Below, in pieces: positions 25,534-35,313 of a stretch of 64,000 nt of DNA (the stretch's first letter is position 1; each line of letters begins with the position of its first letter). This DNA comes from Chondrinema litorale. GTDB taxonomy: Bacteria; Bacteroidota; Bacteroidia; Cytophagales; Flammeovirgaceae. The position numbers and the translations under genes were made by a program. The stretch spans positions 186,001 through 250,000 of the forward strand of contig NZ_CP111045.1 in NCBI RefSeq assembly GCF_026250525.1, read 5' to 3'. The notes under the pieces are model-generated. The model searched no databases. It saw nothing but the letters and a program-made list of their open reading frames with translations, and was not told where the DNA came from.

Positions 25534-26943
25534 TTAATTACTTGAAGCTCTTCTGGCACTAGGTATTTCGAAATGCCTAACCTGAGTTCCATTGCCAATG
25601 CTGGTTTCATCGAACGTGATACTAAAGGTAATGATGCCTGACTTATCTGTTTCATCGTAAGAATAAGTACCTTCGCCTTCTATTTCTACCTCAAAATATT
25701 CAGGGTTATCTATATCATCACCTGTTTCATCTTTTTGATATAGTCGAACAGTTTGTTGAGGTATAATAGCCAGACCAGAAGTAACATCAGAAGAGGTAGG
25801 TACAAACCTTATAGCTTCTAAAATGTACAGCCCCGCTTTGCTAGAGGTATTCATGTCGATGGTATTCGGGTAATCATTATCTTTATAGAAGTCTGGCATG
25901 TTAAATACATTGGTAGACCAGGTAAAATCATCTTCTGTCCATGACGTATGTCTGAAGCCGAGCATATTTGGGTCTGCACTATTGTCAGATGAAAAACCAT
26001 AATAGGTAAAGGCGAAACTCTCATCCATTAAAGTGCCTCCTTCCGGGTCACTATTTTTTCTGCCGGTAGATGGCACAGCCACATCTTCAAAAGTATTGTA
26101 AGTATATAGTCGATGATAAGAAGTAGTTTCATCAACCCAAACACTCATATCTATTGAGGGATCGATAATTTGAATGGTAGTTGAGCTTTCAGCTCCTAAT
26201 GAAATTGCCGCATTATCATGTTCTTCCAAATCTATAATTATGGTATTAGTGTTGTCATAATTTTTACTATCAATTATAACTATGTCAAAAGAAGCATTTG
26301 TGCTACCTGCGGGAATAGTGACACTTTTTACTTCTGGTTCAAAATAATTGGTATTTGCTACTGCAGTTCCAGACAACGTATATGTTAACTCTACATCTTC
26401 AGGAAAAGAAGTATTAAAAACTACATTAACTGAAACAGTGTCTTCTAAATACTCATTAGAAGTATATGTAACAGATTCAAATGTTGCTATTACTGCACCT
26501 GCTTCATCATTATCAATTAATGAAATTGAAGTTTCTGTAATACTTCCTAATGTTACATTCTCAGCACTTGGCGATATTAACGAAAGTGATAAAGTTCTAT
26601 CACTTTCTTCTACCATATAATTATCTAATGGACTAATACTTATAAAAGCTTCTGTAGATCCTGATGTAATAGTAACTGATTTGTCTTCAATTGTTTCAAA
26701 GTCTGTTCCTTCTATTGCCGAACCACTTAACGTATAAGTTACTGTTATATCTTCTGGCCAAGACTGAGAAAGTAATACAGGAATACTTAGGGCTTCTGTT
26801 GCACCTTCTGAAATCGTATAACTATCAGTTTCTAATGAAAGCGTAGCTGTGAGTATTTCTTCGTCATCATCTTTACAAGAAAAAGCAAGAAATAAAAATA
26901 TACTAATTGTTATAAGTTTTTTAATATGAGAAATGTGATTCAT
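25534..26943 (-). CDS. lipoprotein with two Calx-beta domains
   Basis: 469 residues with a lipoprotein signal (SIFLFLAFSCKDDDEE). Two tandem Calx-beta repeats occupy about residues 30-270: TYTLSGSAIEGTDFETIEDKSVTITSGS and TYTLSGTAVANTNYFEPEVKSVTIPAGS, each ending in an acidic ISLIDND-like loop that may bind calcium. The C-terminal 200 residues (WVDETTSYHRLYTYNTFED to the end) form an uncharacterised domain. It starts 30 bases after the SusD stop, so it is probably the third component of the surface complex, analogous to SusE/F ligand-binding lipoproteins. Confidence 0.85.
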   Translation of the reverse strand: MNHISHIKKLITISIFLFLAFSCKDDDEEILTATLSLETDSYTISEGATEALSIPVLLSQSWPEDITVTYTLSGSAIEGTDFETIEDKSVTITSGSTEAFISISPLDNYMVEESDRTLSLSLISPSAENVTLGSITETSISLIDNDEAGAVIATFESVTYTSNEYLEDTVSVNVVFNTSFPEDVELTYTLSGTAVANTNYFEPEVKSVTIPAGSTNASFDIVIIDSKNYDNTNTIIIDLEEHDNAAISLGAESSTTIQIIDPSIDMSVWVDETTSYHRLYTYNTFEDVAVPSTGRKNSDPEGGTLMDESFAFTYYGFSSDNSADPNMLGFRHTSWTEDDFTWSTNVFNMPDFYKDNDYPNTIDMNTSSKAGLYILEAIRFVPTSSDVTSGLAIIPQQTVRLYQKDETGDDIDNPEYFEVEIEGEGTYSYDETDKSGIITFSITFDETSIGNGTQVRHFEIPSARRASSN

Positions 26944-26972
26944 TATTATATAGTTATGTTTAGTTATTTTAT

Positions 26973-28382
26973 TTAATAATCTTCGTTCTGTTCCAGTAAT
27001 GAGTTTGTATTGATAGCATCTTCTGGAATTGGCATTATAAACTTGTTGTTTGGATAGGCCACATTGCAGTTATATATATTGCTATTACAATCATTCCGTA
27101 ATACATCTATTTTTTTTCGGGTTAAATCAAAAAGTAAATGTCCTTCAAAGGCAAACTCTCGTCTTCTTTCTAATAAAATTTCATCGATGAGTGCCTGATC
27201 TGTTAGGGTTATTTCAGTGGTAATAGGATTTGCTCTTTGTCTAATAACATTAAGGTCATTTTGAGCTAACACATTTCTACCCAGTTCTGCATAGGCTTCT
27301 GCACGAATTAAATACACTTCTGAGAGTCTTAAAATAGAAATATCGTTAGCTGTATTTTCAACATTACCTGAAGGATATTTTAATGTAGCATAATAATTAT
27401 CATCATTTAAAACAATCGCACTATTGTAACCTCTTATATCGGAAGAGTCGAAGAGAGAAATTAAGTCTTCACTAGCTTGTAAATAATTTTCGTTGGTGGA
27501 GTTAATGCCCCAAACTGTAGAAAGAGTGGTAACGGTAATATTTGAGTTATCAAGTCTTAGTAAGTGTTCATCACCAATATATCCATTTTCCCAAATATTA
27601 AGATATTCATCATAGGAGGCTAGGTTTATTACATTGGAACTGATAATTTCTGTAGCTGTTGAGGCTGCTTTTGCCCACTCTCCCTGATATAAGTATACCC
27701 TAGATAATAAAGCTTGAGCAGCCTGTTTTGAAAAATATAGAGCTTCTGAAAAATCATTTAATAATCCTGCGGCTTCAACTAAATCATTTACTACCAATGT
27801 ATATCCTTCTGCAACTGTACTTCTTGCAGATTCTGTGTCAGTAGGGGTATAGGTATCTCTTAATACAATTCCTAAATGGCTGGCATCATCAGAATATATA
27901 TATGTATGTGCATACAGTCTTAATAAGTCAAAGTGTGCCATAGCACGAATAGCCAATGCTTCTCCCATTATCTGATTTTTTTCCTCTTCTGTTCCATCAG
28001 TTAGTTCGGGTATGGCTTCTATAATATTATTAGCAGCAAGAATAACTGTATAAATATCCTGGTAACTGTATGTATTATCACTTTCACCTGAAGAGATATT
28101 AAAGTTATATATGTCTTCATAATAAGAGTCACTATTAGAGGCAGGTTTAGCATTACCCCCAGCTAATTCTGCATATATGGGGTAAAACTCTCCCCAATAA
28201 TTAGATGAAGAAATTAAATAGTAAGTGCCATTTAAAGAAAGTTGTACGTTGTCTATATCACTCAAAGCATCTTCTTTTGAGATCTCTTCTTGTGGATCTT
28301 GGTATAAAAACTCTTCACAACTTGAAAATGCAAGCATAAAGAATATGAGCAACCACTCATTTTTTTTGATGGAGAAAAACAT
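26973..28382 (-). CDS. SusD/RagB-family outer-membrane lipoprotein
   Basis: 469 residues. Lipobox FSSCEEFL followed by the DPQEEISKEDA motif near the N-terminus, then TPR-like helices and the C-terminal LILRLSEVYLIRAEAYAELG, RRREFAFEGHLLFDLTRKK motifs that define SusD/RagB proteins. It forms the lid of the SusC channel and binds the ligand at the cell surface. It lies 11 bases downstream of susC. In this locus there are no glycoside hydrolases, so the ligand may not be a glycan. Confidence 0.95.
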   Translation of the reverse strand: MFFSIKKNEWLLIFFMLAFSSCEEFLYQDPQEEISKEDALSDIDNVQLSLNGTYYLISSSNYWGEFYPIYAELAGGNAKPASNSDSYYEDIYNFNISSGESDNTYSYQDIYTVILAANNIIEAIPELTDGTEEEKNQIMGEALAIRAMAHFDLLRLYAHTYIYSDDASHLGIVLRDTYTPTDTESARSTVAEGYTLVVNDLVEAAGLLNDFSEALYFSKQAAQALLSRVYLYQGEWAKAASTATEIISSNVINLASYDEYLNIWENGYIGDEHLLRLDNSNITVTTLSTVWGINSTNENYLQASEDLISLFDSSDIRGYNSAIVLNDDNYYATLKYPSGNVENTANDISILRLSEVYLIRAEAYAELGRNVLAQNDLNVIRQRANPITTEITLTDQALIDEILLERRREFAFEGHLLFDLTRKKIDVLRNDCNSNIYNCNVAYPNNKFIMPIPEDAINTNSLLEQNEDY

Positions 28383-28393
28383 ATTTTCTATGA

Positions 28394-31300
28394 TTAAAAA
28401 CTAAGATTAATACCAGTAGTAAAAGTTCTGTTTTCGGGAAATGAGTATTTGTATTCTGCTATACCATTTCTATTGGGCTTGGCTTTACTGAAATAAATGT
28501 AGCCTATATTACTACCTTGTACATAGAACTGACAAGAAGTAATATGTAATTTTTTAGTAATTGAAATAGGTAACCTATAACTTAATGATACATTTTGAAG
28601 TTTGAGATAATCATTATCAAATACACTATTAGAAGTGATATATGAATTAAGTTGTCTATGATTTTTACTTAAAAGTGGCACATTGGTAATATCTCCAGGT
28701 TGTTGCCATCTATCTAACTGATTAACACTCTGATTATAAGTTCCCATACTTTCTCCATCACTCTCCCAAAGTCTATTACTAAGGGTAATGTCAGATCCAT
28801 AAGAGTATGAAGTAAATATGCTTAAACTAAAATTCTTATAATGTATGTTTTGAGTAATACCACCATAAAGCTTAGGGCTTTTAGTACCTATGGGCACCAA
28901 ATTATCACTGCCATTGAAAGTGTCTAGCAGATTACCTTCTTGATCGTAATAATTTATATTTCCTGTACTTGTGATTACTTCATCTAAAAGTGATCCTTCT
29001 TTATTGTACCATCTTTTAAACCCTGTTTCAGGATTTACCCCACCATATCTTAAACCGTAAATGGTACGTGTATCTTCTCCTACGATATAACCAATTCCGG
29101 TTGTAAGTGTAATAAGTTCTTGATCAAGTTTTAGCTGAGTAATTATGTTTTTATTAAATGAAAGATTGGCATTGGCACTCCAGGTAAAATCATTTTTATC
29201 AATTATTGATGCTCCTAGGCTAAACTCCCAACCAGAATTTCTAAGGTCTGCATAGTTGATATCAACATAACTAAATCCATTTTCATAAGGAGAATTTATG
29301 GATGTAATAGCATCTTTTATATTATTTTGGTAGTATTCTACTGTAAAATCAAGTTGGTGGAAAAACTGCATGTCTACACCAAAATTATATTTTAGGTTTT
29401 TTTCCCAAGTTAATTTGGTGTTTTCAGCACTATAAGGGATAATCCCTATTGTTCCGCCATAAGCATAGTCAGTATCAATTCTATAGGTTCCTTTGGCAGC
29501 ATAAGTACCTATTTTTGAGTTACCAGTGGAACCATAAGAGCTTCTTAGCTTTAGTAGGCTAAGCAAATTATTATCTTTCAAAAAATCTTCTTTACTCACA
29601 TTCCAAGAAAAGCCAATGGAAGCAAAATTGGCATTTCTCACATCACCTCCAAATACTGAAGAAGCATCATTTCTCATATTAAGAGCTACAATATATTTCA
29701 TTTTATAATCGTAACTCAACTCTCCAAAATAAGAAACAGCACTGTTTATTTCTTGGAAAGATTTCGATGTATTTGTTGATGCACTCGAAAGTGTATGTAA
29801 ATCTTCATACATGAAATCAGAACCATATCCCCTCAATACCTCTGTTGTCTGCTCACGTAATTCCATTCCAGCTAATGCTGTAAGATGATGTTTCTCATTA
29901 AAATTACCCGACCAATGTGCTTTAAAGTTACTTATCCATTGAAGGTTTTGTCTATCAACAATATTTAAATTACCACCAAAATTACTACCTGTATTATTAT
30001 TAGCCGATTTGTATATGGTATGTCTATTTCTATAGTAATCTAATCCTGCTAAAGCACTAAATGTTAAGTTATTAATGGGAGAATATGAAAGTTGAATATT
30101 CCCATTACTACTTAGACCTTTGTGGTAATTTTCATTTTGTGCTAAAACAGCCAATGGGTTAGGCAAGTTTTCAAAGTAATTTGAAGTATTAAATGAACCA
30201 TCACTATTGTATGGAGAGATATTAGGAGGTGCTTGCGCATAACTAAATACATTAAGCCCATTTTTTTTATGCATGCTAAGGAGCATGTTATAATTCATTT
30301 TTAACTTATCTGAAAAAGTGACTTGGATACCGGTTTTACCACCAAAGTTTTCAAAATCATTTCCTTTAGAAATAGATTCTTGTTTTTTATAGAATATAGA
30401 TGACCTACTTTTAACTTTACTACTACCGCCACTTAAACTCAAACTAGCAGATTGTAACAATGCATTTCTCATTATAAGATCATTCCAATTTGTGTTGACA
30501 TCTGCATTACCAGCTTCTAAAGTAGCTTCTTCTTCGGTGTATCCGCTGTTAATATAGGTTTCTTTTGACAGCATTACATATTCTTCTGCGCTTAACCATT
30601 TCATAGAGTTAATAGCTTGAGACACTCCGTGTGAGTAGTTGAAATCTATTTTTAACTCGTTACTCTCACCTTTTTTAGTAGTTATTAAAATTACGCCATT
30701 GGCAGCATTTGCTCCATAAATAGCTGATGCTGCAGCATCTTTTAATACTGTAATGCTTTCAATATCTTGTGGATTAAGTGCTGCAAGTGGATTGAGGCGT
30801 TGTTCATTTATAGTTGCCTCATTATAGCTTGTGGAAACAGCAATGTCATACAAAGGCACACCATCCAAAATATATAATGGTTCACTAGATGTAGCTCTTT
30901 GGCTTGTACTTCTTGCCAATAAAGTGCCTTGACCTCTAATTCGAACTGAAACTGGTAAGCCTGCTTCACCACCTCCTGTATATTCGACTTGTACACCAGC
31001 TACTTTACCTTCTAAAAGTTTATCAAAACTTTCAATGGGTCTGTCTACATTTAAATCTTTTGTGTTTAGTTGAGAAATACTTCCAACAAGTTCAGATTTT
31101 ACCTTTTTTATATTGTAGCCAGTAACTATTAATTCTTCAAGATTCTTTAAATCTTCTACCATTGTAATAGTTACTTGGGTCTTTATAGCTACATTGATAT
31201 ATTGGGTTTTCATTCCTATAAAAGATACGACTAAACTATCATGTTGATTGCTAGGCATTCTTAAACCAAATTTACCATTTGTATTAGAGATAGTGCCCAA

Positions 31301-31714
31301 TTTAGTTCCTTTTACAAGAATACTAGCTCCTGGTAAAGGGTTTCCCTCAATATCTATTACCTTACCAATGATCTGTTGACCATTTTTTTTTGTTTGCATT
31401 CTCAACAGAATCATATTTGTTGATTCTTTAAATTCTATACCCGTTCCTTTAAATAACTCTTTGAGAATTTCAGATAGGGTTATTGCTTTTTTCTGGATAT
31501 CTACTTTTTTTTCTAAAGGCAACAAATTATCGCTGTACGAAAATGTAATTCCATTTTCGTTAGAAATTGTATTGAGTATTTCCTGAATACTTCCATTTTG
31601 ATGGATAGATATTCTTTTGTTTAAAAGAGAATTTTGTCCTAAAACTGATGAATCTAAACTATACAGGCATAGTATGACCTGTATCAGAAGGATCTTTCTG
31701 ATAATATCTTTCAT
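28394..31714 (-). CDS. SusC/RagA-family TonB-dependent transporter with STN domain
   Basis: 1106 residues. After the signal peptide an STN/FecA-type domain (KRISIHQNGSIQEILNTISN...) receives signals for FecR. Then comes the carboxypeptidase-like beta-sandwich (GKVIDIEGNPLPGASILVKGTKLGT), the TonB plug (LDGVPLYD, VLKDAAASAIYGANAANGVILITTKKG), and a 22-strand barrel ending in aromatic FTTGINLSF. The STN domain together with the adjacent sigma/anti-sigma pair indicates trans-envelope induction by the transported ligand. It pairs with the SusD gene downstream. Confidence 0.95.
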   Translation of the reverse strand: MKDIIRKILLIQVILCLYSLDSSVLGQNSLLNKRISIHQNGSIQEILNTISNENGITFSYSDNLLPLEKKVDIQKKAITLSEILKELFKGTGIEFKESTNMILLRMQTKKNGQQIIGKVIDIEGNPLPGASILVKGTKLGTISNTNGKFGLRMPSNQHDSLVVSFIGMKTQYINVAIKTQVTITMVEDLKNLEELIVTGYNIKKVKSELVGSISQLNTKDLNVDRPIESFDKLLEGKVAGVQVEYTGGGEAGLPVSVRIRGQGTLLARSTSQRATSSEPLYILDGVPLYDIAVSTSYNEATINEQRLNPLAALNPQDIESITVLKDAAASAIYGANAANGVILITTKKGESNELKIDFNYSHGVSQAINSMKWLSAEEYVMLSKETYINSGYTEEEATLEAGNADVNTNWNDLIMRNALLQSASLSLSGGSSKVKSRSSIFYKKQESISKGNDFENFGGKTGIQVTFSDKLKMNYNMLLSMHKKNGLNVFSYAQAPPNISPYNSDGSFNTSNYFENLPNPLAVLAQNENYHKGLSSNGNIQLSYSPINNLTFSALAGLDYYRNRHTIYKSANNNTGSNFGGNLNIVDRQNLQWISNFKAHWSGNFNEKHHLTALAGMELREQTTEVLRGYGSDFMYEDLHTLSSASTNTSKSFQEINSAVSYFGELSYDYKMKYIVALNMRNDASSVFGGDVRNANFASIGFSWNVSKEDFLKDNNLLSLLKLRSSYGSTGNSKIGTYAAKGTYRIDTDYAYGGTIGIIPYSAENTKLTWEKNLKYNFGVDMQFFHQLDFTVEYYQNNIKDAITSINSPYENGFSYVDINYADLRNSGWEFSLGASIIDKNDFTWSANANLSFNKNIITQLKLDQELITLTTGIGYIVGEDTRTIYGLRYGGVNPETGFKRWYNKEGSLLDEVITSTGNINYYDQEGNLLDTFNGSDNLVPIGTKSPKLYGGITQNIHYKNFSLSIFTSYSYGSDITLSNRLWESDGESMGTYNQSVNQLDRWQQPGDITNVPLLSKNHRQLNSYITSNSVFDNDYLKLQNVSLSYRLPISITKKLHITSCQFYVQGSNIGYIYFSKAKPNRNGIAEYKYSFPENRTFTTGINLSF

Positions 31715-31725
31715 GAATAAATAGC

Positions 31726-32547
31726 CTATTTTTTGTTTAGAATAACTTCTTGATCTTTTAAAGAAGATTGAATATCCATAGTGTATTCAAATACTTCAAG
31801 AAATTGCTGTAAAGTTGGTTGTTGAAAGGTTCCACTAAACTGACTTTCTAAGATCGATTTATCTTTTATTATAAATTTTATTTTATAATATTTCTGTAAT
31901 GTATTAATTACAGAAAGCATAGGGTCTTTAGAAAAAACAAGCTTTTTGGTTTTCCAAGCCAAAGCATTCAGGTTTTTACTTGTCTTTTTTACTATGTGTG
32001 CTTTGTTATAATTAGCTTCTTCACCACCCTCAACAATTTGGTTTTTCTTATTTTCATGTGAAGTTAATCTCACTTTACCTTCAACAACCACTAAAGAAGA
32101 AGTTAGAGCACTCTTGGAGTCAAATAAGTTAAAACTGGTTCCTAAGACAGTTGTTGTCAAATGCGGAGATTGTATAATAAATGGCTTCAGCGAATCTTTT
32201 TGTATCTCAAAATAAGCTTCTCCTTCTAATTTTATCTCTCTATAATCTTTCAACCAAAAGTTATATTTTGGGTAGGTGAGTTTCGTATTTTCGTTTAGGG
32301 TAGCGACACTTCCATCTGGTAATGTAATAATAGCCGTTTGATTTGGCTGAGTAATAGTTGTAATAGTTGAGTTTGATAAGATTAATACAGAAGTAACAAT
32401 CAATATAAAGCTAATTGCTGCGGCATAAGCCAGCGGTTTTATAAACCATACTGTTTTGGTTTGTTGTTTTCTACTTTCAATAATCTCTTCAATTTGGGGT
32501 TTTATTTCTTCCCATTTCTTTGAGATTTCGTCTTCCTGTTTACTCAT
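31726..32547 (-). CDS. FecR-family anti-sigma factor
   Basis: 273 residues: a cytosolic N-terminus that binds the sigma factor, one transmembrane helix (about 50-70, AAAISFILIVTSVLILS), then the periplasmic FecR domain (TLPDGSVATLNENTKLTYP, REIKLEGEAYFEI, HLTTTVLGTSFNL) and DUF4974 C-terminal part ending FEYTMDIQSSLKD. It relays the ligand-loaded state of the STN-containing SusC to the ECF sigma factor encoded upstream. It lies 11 bases before susC and 111 after the sigma gene. Confidence 0.93.
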   Translation of the reverse strand: MSKQEDEISKKWEEIKPQIEEIIESRKQQTKTVWFIKPLAYAAAISFILIVTSVLILSNSTITTITQPNQTAIITLPDGSVATLNENTKLTYPKYNFWLKDYREIKLEGEAYFEIQKDSLKPFIIQSPHLTTTVLGTSFNLFDSKSALTSSLVVVEGKVRLTSHENKKNQIVEGGEEANYNKAHIVKKTSKNLNALAWKTKKLVFSKDPMLSVINTLQKYYKIKFIIKDKSILESQFSGTFQQPTLQQFLEVFEYTMDIQSSLKDQEVILNKK

Positions 32548-32658
32548 TTAATTTTATAGTAAGTTGTTGTAATTCTATAAGTACAGGGTTGTATTTCCTG
32601 AATCCCTACTTACAGACAAACAAGTCTCAAAAATCTACTACGCTCAATTGAAGTTTTT

Positions 32659-33252
32659 TTAAAAATTTTTAAAAATTTGAATGTAGATTAATACGGCAAG
32701 CATACAAACTACTTCTTTAAAGTGCCTAGAAAGTTTAGGGCGGAGTAATTTTAATGCTTTAGCAAGATGATTATCAACTGTATTTGGTGAGATACCCGCT
32801 TTAGTACAGATTTCTTTATTAGAAAAACCTTCTATGTATTTCCATTCAAAAACTTGTCTGCATTTAGGTGGTAGATATAACAGATTTTTTTTTAAAACCT
32901 CTTGAATTTCTTTAGTAGTAAGCTGTTGTAGTGGATTATTATAAAAATCAATTGATTCGGGTAATTGTGGAAAATGTACTTCCTTCTTATTTTTTTTTAA
33001 TTGGTTTAATGATTTATTTTTTACTGATTTTATCAGGTATGCAGGCAAATTTTCTATCTTATTGGTAATCAATTGCTTTTTACATATTTCTAAAAAAAGC
33101 TGTTGAGTAATGTCTTCAGCATCTTTTTCATCACTTAGCAATATTTCTGCTTCTTTTTTTAGAGGCAGATAATATTTTTTAAATAAAAGCTCATACCCAC
33201 GGATATCATCTTTGAGAATAAGTGCTATAATATGTTCGTCAGTTGAGTTCAT
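32659..33252 (-). CDS. ECF RNA polymerase sigma factor (FecI-like)
   Basis: 197 residues. Region 2 (YELLFKKYYLPLKKEAEILLSDEKDAEDITQQLFLEIC) and region 4 (LPPKCRQVFEWKYIEGFSNKEICTKAGISPNTVDNHLAKAL) are both complete. These are the two helices needed for -10 and -35 recognition. It heads the minus-strand block and probably drives transcription of its own fecR-susCD-Calx-CCP operon when released by FecR. The upstream 280 bases are AT-rich with no recognised consensus promoter and end at an IS. Confidence 0.93.
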   Translation of the reverse strand: MNSTDEHIIALILKDDIRGYELLFKKYYLPLKKEAEILLSDEKDAEDITQQLFLEICKKQLITNKIENLPAYLIKSVKNKSLNQLKKNKKEVHFPQLPESIDFYNNPLQQLTTKEIQEVLKKNLLYLPPKCRQVFEWKYIEGFSNKEICTKAGISPNTVDNHLAKALKLLRPKLSRHFKEVVCMLAVLIYIQIFKNF

Positions 33253-33458
33253 AATGCATAGTTATTTAAAATCATTCTAAATAACAAGCTTATTAAAGCT
33301 TTACATTTCACAATAAATGCTATCTTATAGTTTAGGTTTTTATTATTATTTTCTTTTCCTTAAAAGAATTGCCTAATTACTGGGGTAGAAATTTTTTACT
33401 TTAGAGCCAATTTAAATATTTGACACATACAAATGACATTGTTGCAACGCAACAAAAA

Positions 33459-33516
33459 CAGGCATGAGAAAGTAGAGATTAGTGACAAAACAAATCAACT
33501 TTCTAAATCATGCCTG
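33459..33516. repeat. inverted repeat CAGGCATGA / TCATGCCTG
   Basis: CAGGCATGA at 33459-33467 and TCATGCCTG at 33508-33516, with GAAAGT / ACTTTC continuing the arms imperfectly. It could be a remnant of IS ends left next to the ISAs1, or a hairpin. No gene is associated. Confidence 0.45.
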
Positions 33517-33602
33517 CCTGTAAAGATATATAGGGCATTTTCATAAAAAAAATTTGGATAAAAAATTAGGTTGTTATACTATCAAAAAAGAATTCTCACA
33601 TT

Positions 33603-33614
33603 GCTTGCAGCCGC
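33603..33614. repeat. 12-mer GCTTGCAGCCGC in ISAs1 leader
   Basis: Exact reverse complement of GCGGCTGCAAGC at 35302 and 49580, and identical to 23283-23294. It sits in AT-rich DNA between the two arms of the inverted pair inside the ISAs1 left end, just upstream of the transposase start. Confidence 0.6.
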
Positions 33615-33885
33615 ACAATATGATAGTATGAAACAACCTAAAAAAACGAAACTAGTAGTTATTACCAAAAATTACAAGAATTGTTAGACATGAGAGACAA
33701 TAGAGGTAAAAGACACGATCAAGCTTTTGTACTTTATTGTTTTTTGTATAGCATGTTGCGTGTAACAGGCCACATTACCGTTTCTTCCGTACATAGAAAG
33801 ATGAAAAAAGAATATACTTATCTAGCTAATGAATTGGGATTAGTAGTTCACAAATGTATTTCTCGGAGTCAGTTATTCTTATGGA

Positions 33886-34923
33886 TTAAGCAAGAGCTGC
33901 TGTATAAGAATTTTCATATTCTTTGCTATAGAGTCTATTGTCCCTAATCAAAGCAAATATTCGGTGTACAAGTTTTGATCTGATGGCATTGACAACGGAC
34001 ATCTTATTTTTCCCTGCTGCTACTTTTCTTTGAAAGTACTCCTGAAATTCTCCCTTAGCAGCAATAGCCGATAAAGCGGCCATGTGGAAAACAGACTTCA
34101 ACTTCTTATCTGCTTTTTGGGAAACGTGTCTACCCTTTCTTATACTAGAACCAGAAGCATAATTGAAGGGAGCGGTCCCGATATGGCAACAGAACTGCCT
34201 TGCATTATCAAACTTTGTGAAGCCTTTAGTCGCAATGATAGTTTCAATAGCTGTCTGCTTGCCTACTCCAGTAATAGATGTGGCAATCTCATATTGCCTA
34301 GCTAATTTGTTGTCTTTCTTGATGAGATGCTCAATCTGCTTTTCTAGTCCCTGGATTAAAGCATCTAATTCTTTAATGAGTTTACTCAGACGCTTGGCTC
34401 TTTGCCGATATAGCTTTTCTGGTATAAATCCTTTCATGTCACTGAGTTGGGAGCGATACTTGGCCCGGTCGGTCACATACATTTCTCTTTCTCTTTGTAG
34501 CAATGAGATATGCTCTATATTTTCACCTGTAGAAGTAAACAGACGCATCTTGTCAGAGAAACGATGAGCATACTGAGCTATACGCCGTGCGTCAATTTTA
34601 TCATCCTTGCCTCTGATCACACCAGTACTGGCTTTGATTTCTGCGCCACTCTCTAGCCATAATCTGGCAGATAGCTGGTGACAAGCTTGAACTATAGGGT
34701 GAATATAATGGCCTGTGTATTCAGCACAAATTACAGTATTTTCATCAAGCTGATAGCTTTTGAAAAGTAGCTTTAAGTGTTTTACAATAGCCTTGGTTTC
34801 ATTAGCACATTGGCTATGCTGAGCTTGTACATGAGAGCCAATAAAACACCAGTCAAGTACTTTTTTGCCGCGCGGCGGACCGCTAATATCAAGGCCGATA
34901 AATGTAATAGTTTTCATTGGCAT
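33886..34923 (-). CDS. IS110-family transposase with 5-residue insertion
   Basis: 345 residues. The N-terminal DEDD motif reads FIGLDIS followed by inserted GPPRG and then KKVLDWC; the family has DxSK at this place, so 15 bases (34869-34883) appear to be inserted right behind the first catalytic Asp. The other motifs are normal: VICAEYTGHY, GKDDKIDARRIAQYA, and the C-terminal ITGVGKQTAIETIIATKGF with GTAPFNYASGSSIRKGRHVS. The frame is otherwise open over the full length. Activity is doubtful if the insertion is translated. Start may be ATG 34917 rather than 34923. Confidence 0.88.
   Translation of the reverse strand: MPMKTITFIGLDISGPPRGKKVLDWCFIGSHVQAQHSQCANETKAIVKHLKLLFKSYQLDENTVICAEYTGHYIHPIVQACHQLSARLWLESGAEIKASTGVIRGKDDKIDARRIAQYAHRFSDKMRLFTSTGENIEHISLLQREREMYVTDRAKYRSQLSDMKGFIPEKLYRQRAKRLSKLIKELDALIQGLEKQIEHLIKKDNKLARQYEIATSITGVGKQTAIETIIATKGFTKFDNARQFCCHIGTAPFNYASGSSIRKGRHVSQKADKKLKSVFHMAALSAIAAKGEFQEYFQRKVAAGKNKMSVVNAIRSKLVHRIFALIRDNRLYSKEYENSYTAALA
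34869..34883. repeat. 15-bp GC-rich insertion behind first catalytic Asp of IS110
   Basis: Plus strand CCGC-GCG-GCGG followed by ACC. It adds GPPRG in frame between GLDIS and KKVLD. Confidence 0.75.
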
Positions 34924-34996
34924 TTATAAGTTTACAATTAAACATATAAGGACTTTCCCTAAGAACCTTAACAGGTTTACTAGTTTCTTATTCAGG

Positions 34997-35010
34997 CCGC
35001 CGTGGCACGG
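34997..35010. repeat. 14-bp GC-rich insertion in IS110 bridge-RNA leader
   Basis: CAGG-CCG-CCGT-GGC-ACGG: a 4-3-4 palindrome in an AT-rich leader, with GG repeated at the junction. No intact copy is available to prove insertion. Confidence 0.55.
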
Positions 35011-35301
35011 TCTTGGCCCTTTAAAAAAACTGGCAGTTCCGAATAACTGCTTGGCCTTTATTTCCTTCCACTGCGATGGTTCACTGCCAGTCTACTTAAA
35101 GCTAATAAGTTTATCTGATTCTACTTATCTTGATCTTGGTTTTGTCTTCTTTACAATCCTAAGGTCCACTGCGGCAATTGGTAGACTGTTGGAACTACTA
35201 GATTTTCACTCTTATAACCAATTGAATGAAGAATTCTTTGGTATAAATATTAATCATCAACGTAAAAATGGTATTGACTCTTGGTTTGCTATTGATGGCA
35301 A

Positions 35302-35313
35302 GCGGCTGCAAGC
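35302..35313. repeat. 12-bp insertion GCGGCTGCAAGC behind first catalytic Asp of ISAs1
   Basis: Removing exactly these 12 bases changes IDGKRLQAELRGS to IDGKELRGS, the family's conserved IDGKxLRGS. The word recurs exactly at 33603, 23283 and 49580. Confidence 0.8.

Larger units (their letters stand above)
33877..35185 (-). mobile_element. second IS110-family element, inserted in ISAs1
   Basis: Boundaries are set by where the ISAs1 reading frame breaks (after CISRSQL) and resumes (RLLELLDF). Transposase at 33886-34923 on the minus strand with about 260 bases of non-coding leader, the expected bridge-RNA position, at 34924-35185. The leader is unrelated in sequence to the first IS110. Both the transposase start region and the leader carry GC-rich insertions. 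Confidence 0.75.

Noticed and set aside
33459..33516. Possible CRISPR-like or regulatory inverted repeat
   Set aside because: Only one pair of arms, with no regular spacing or further copies. More likely a mobile-element remnant.
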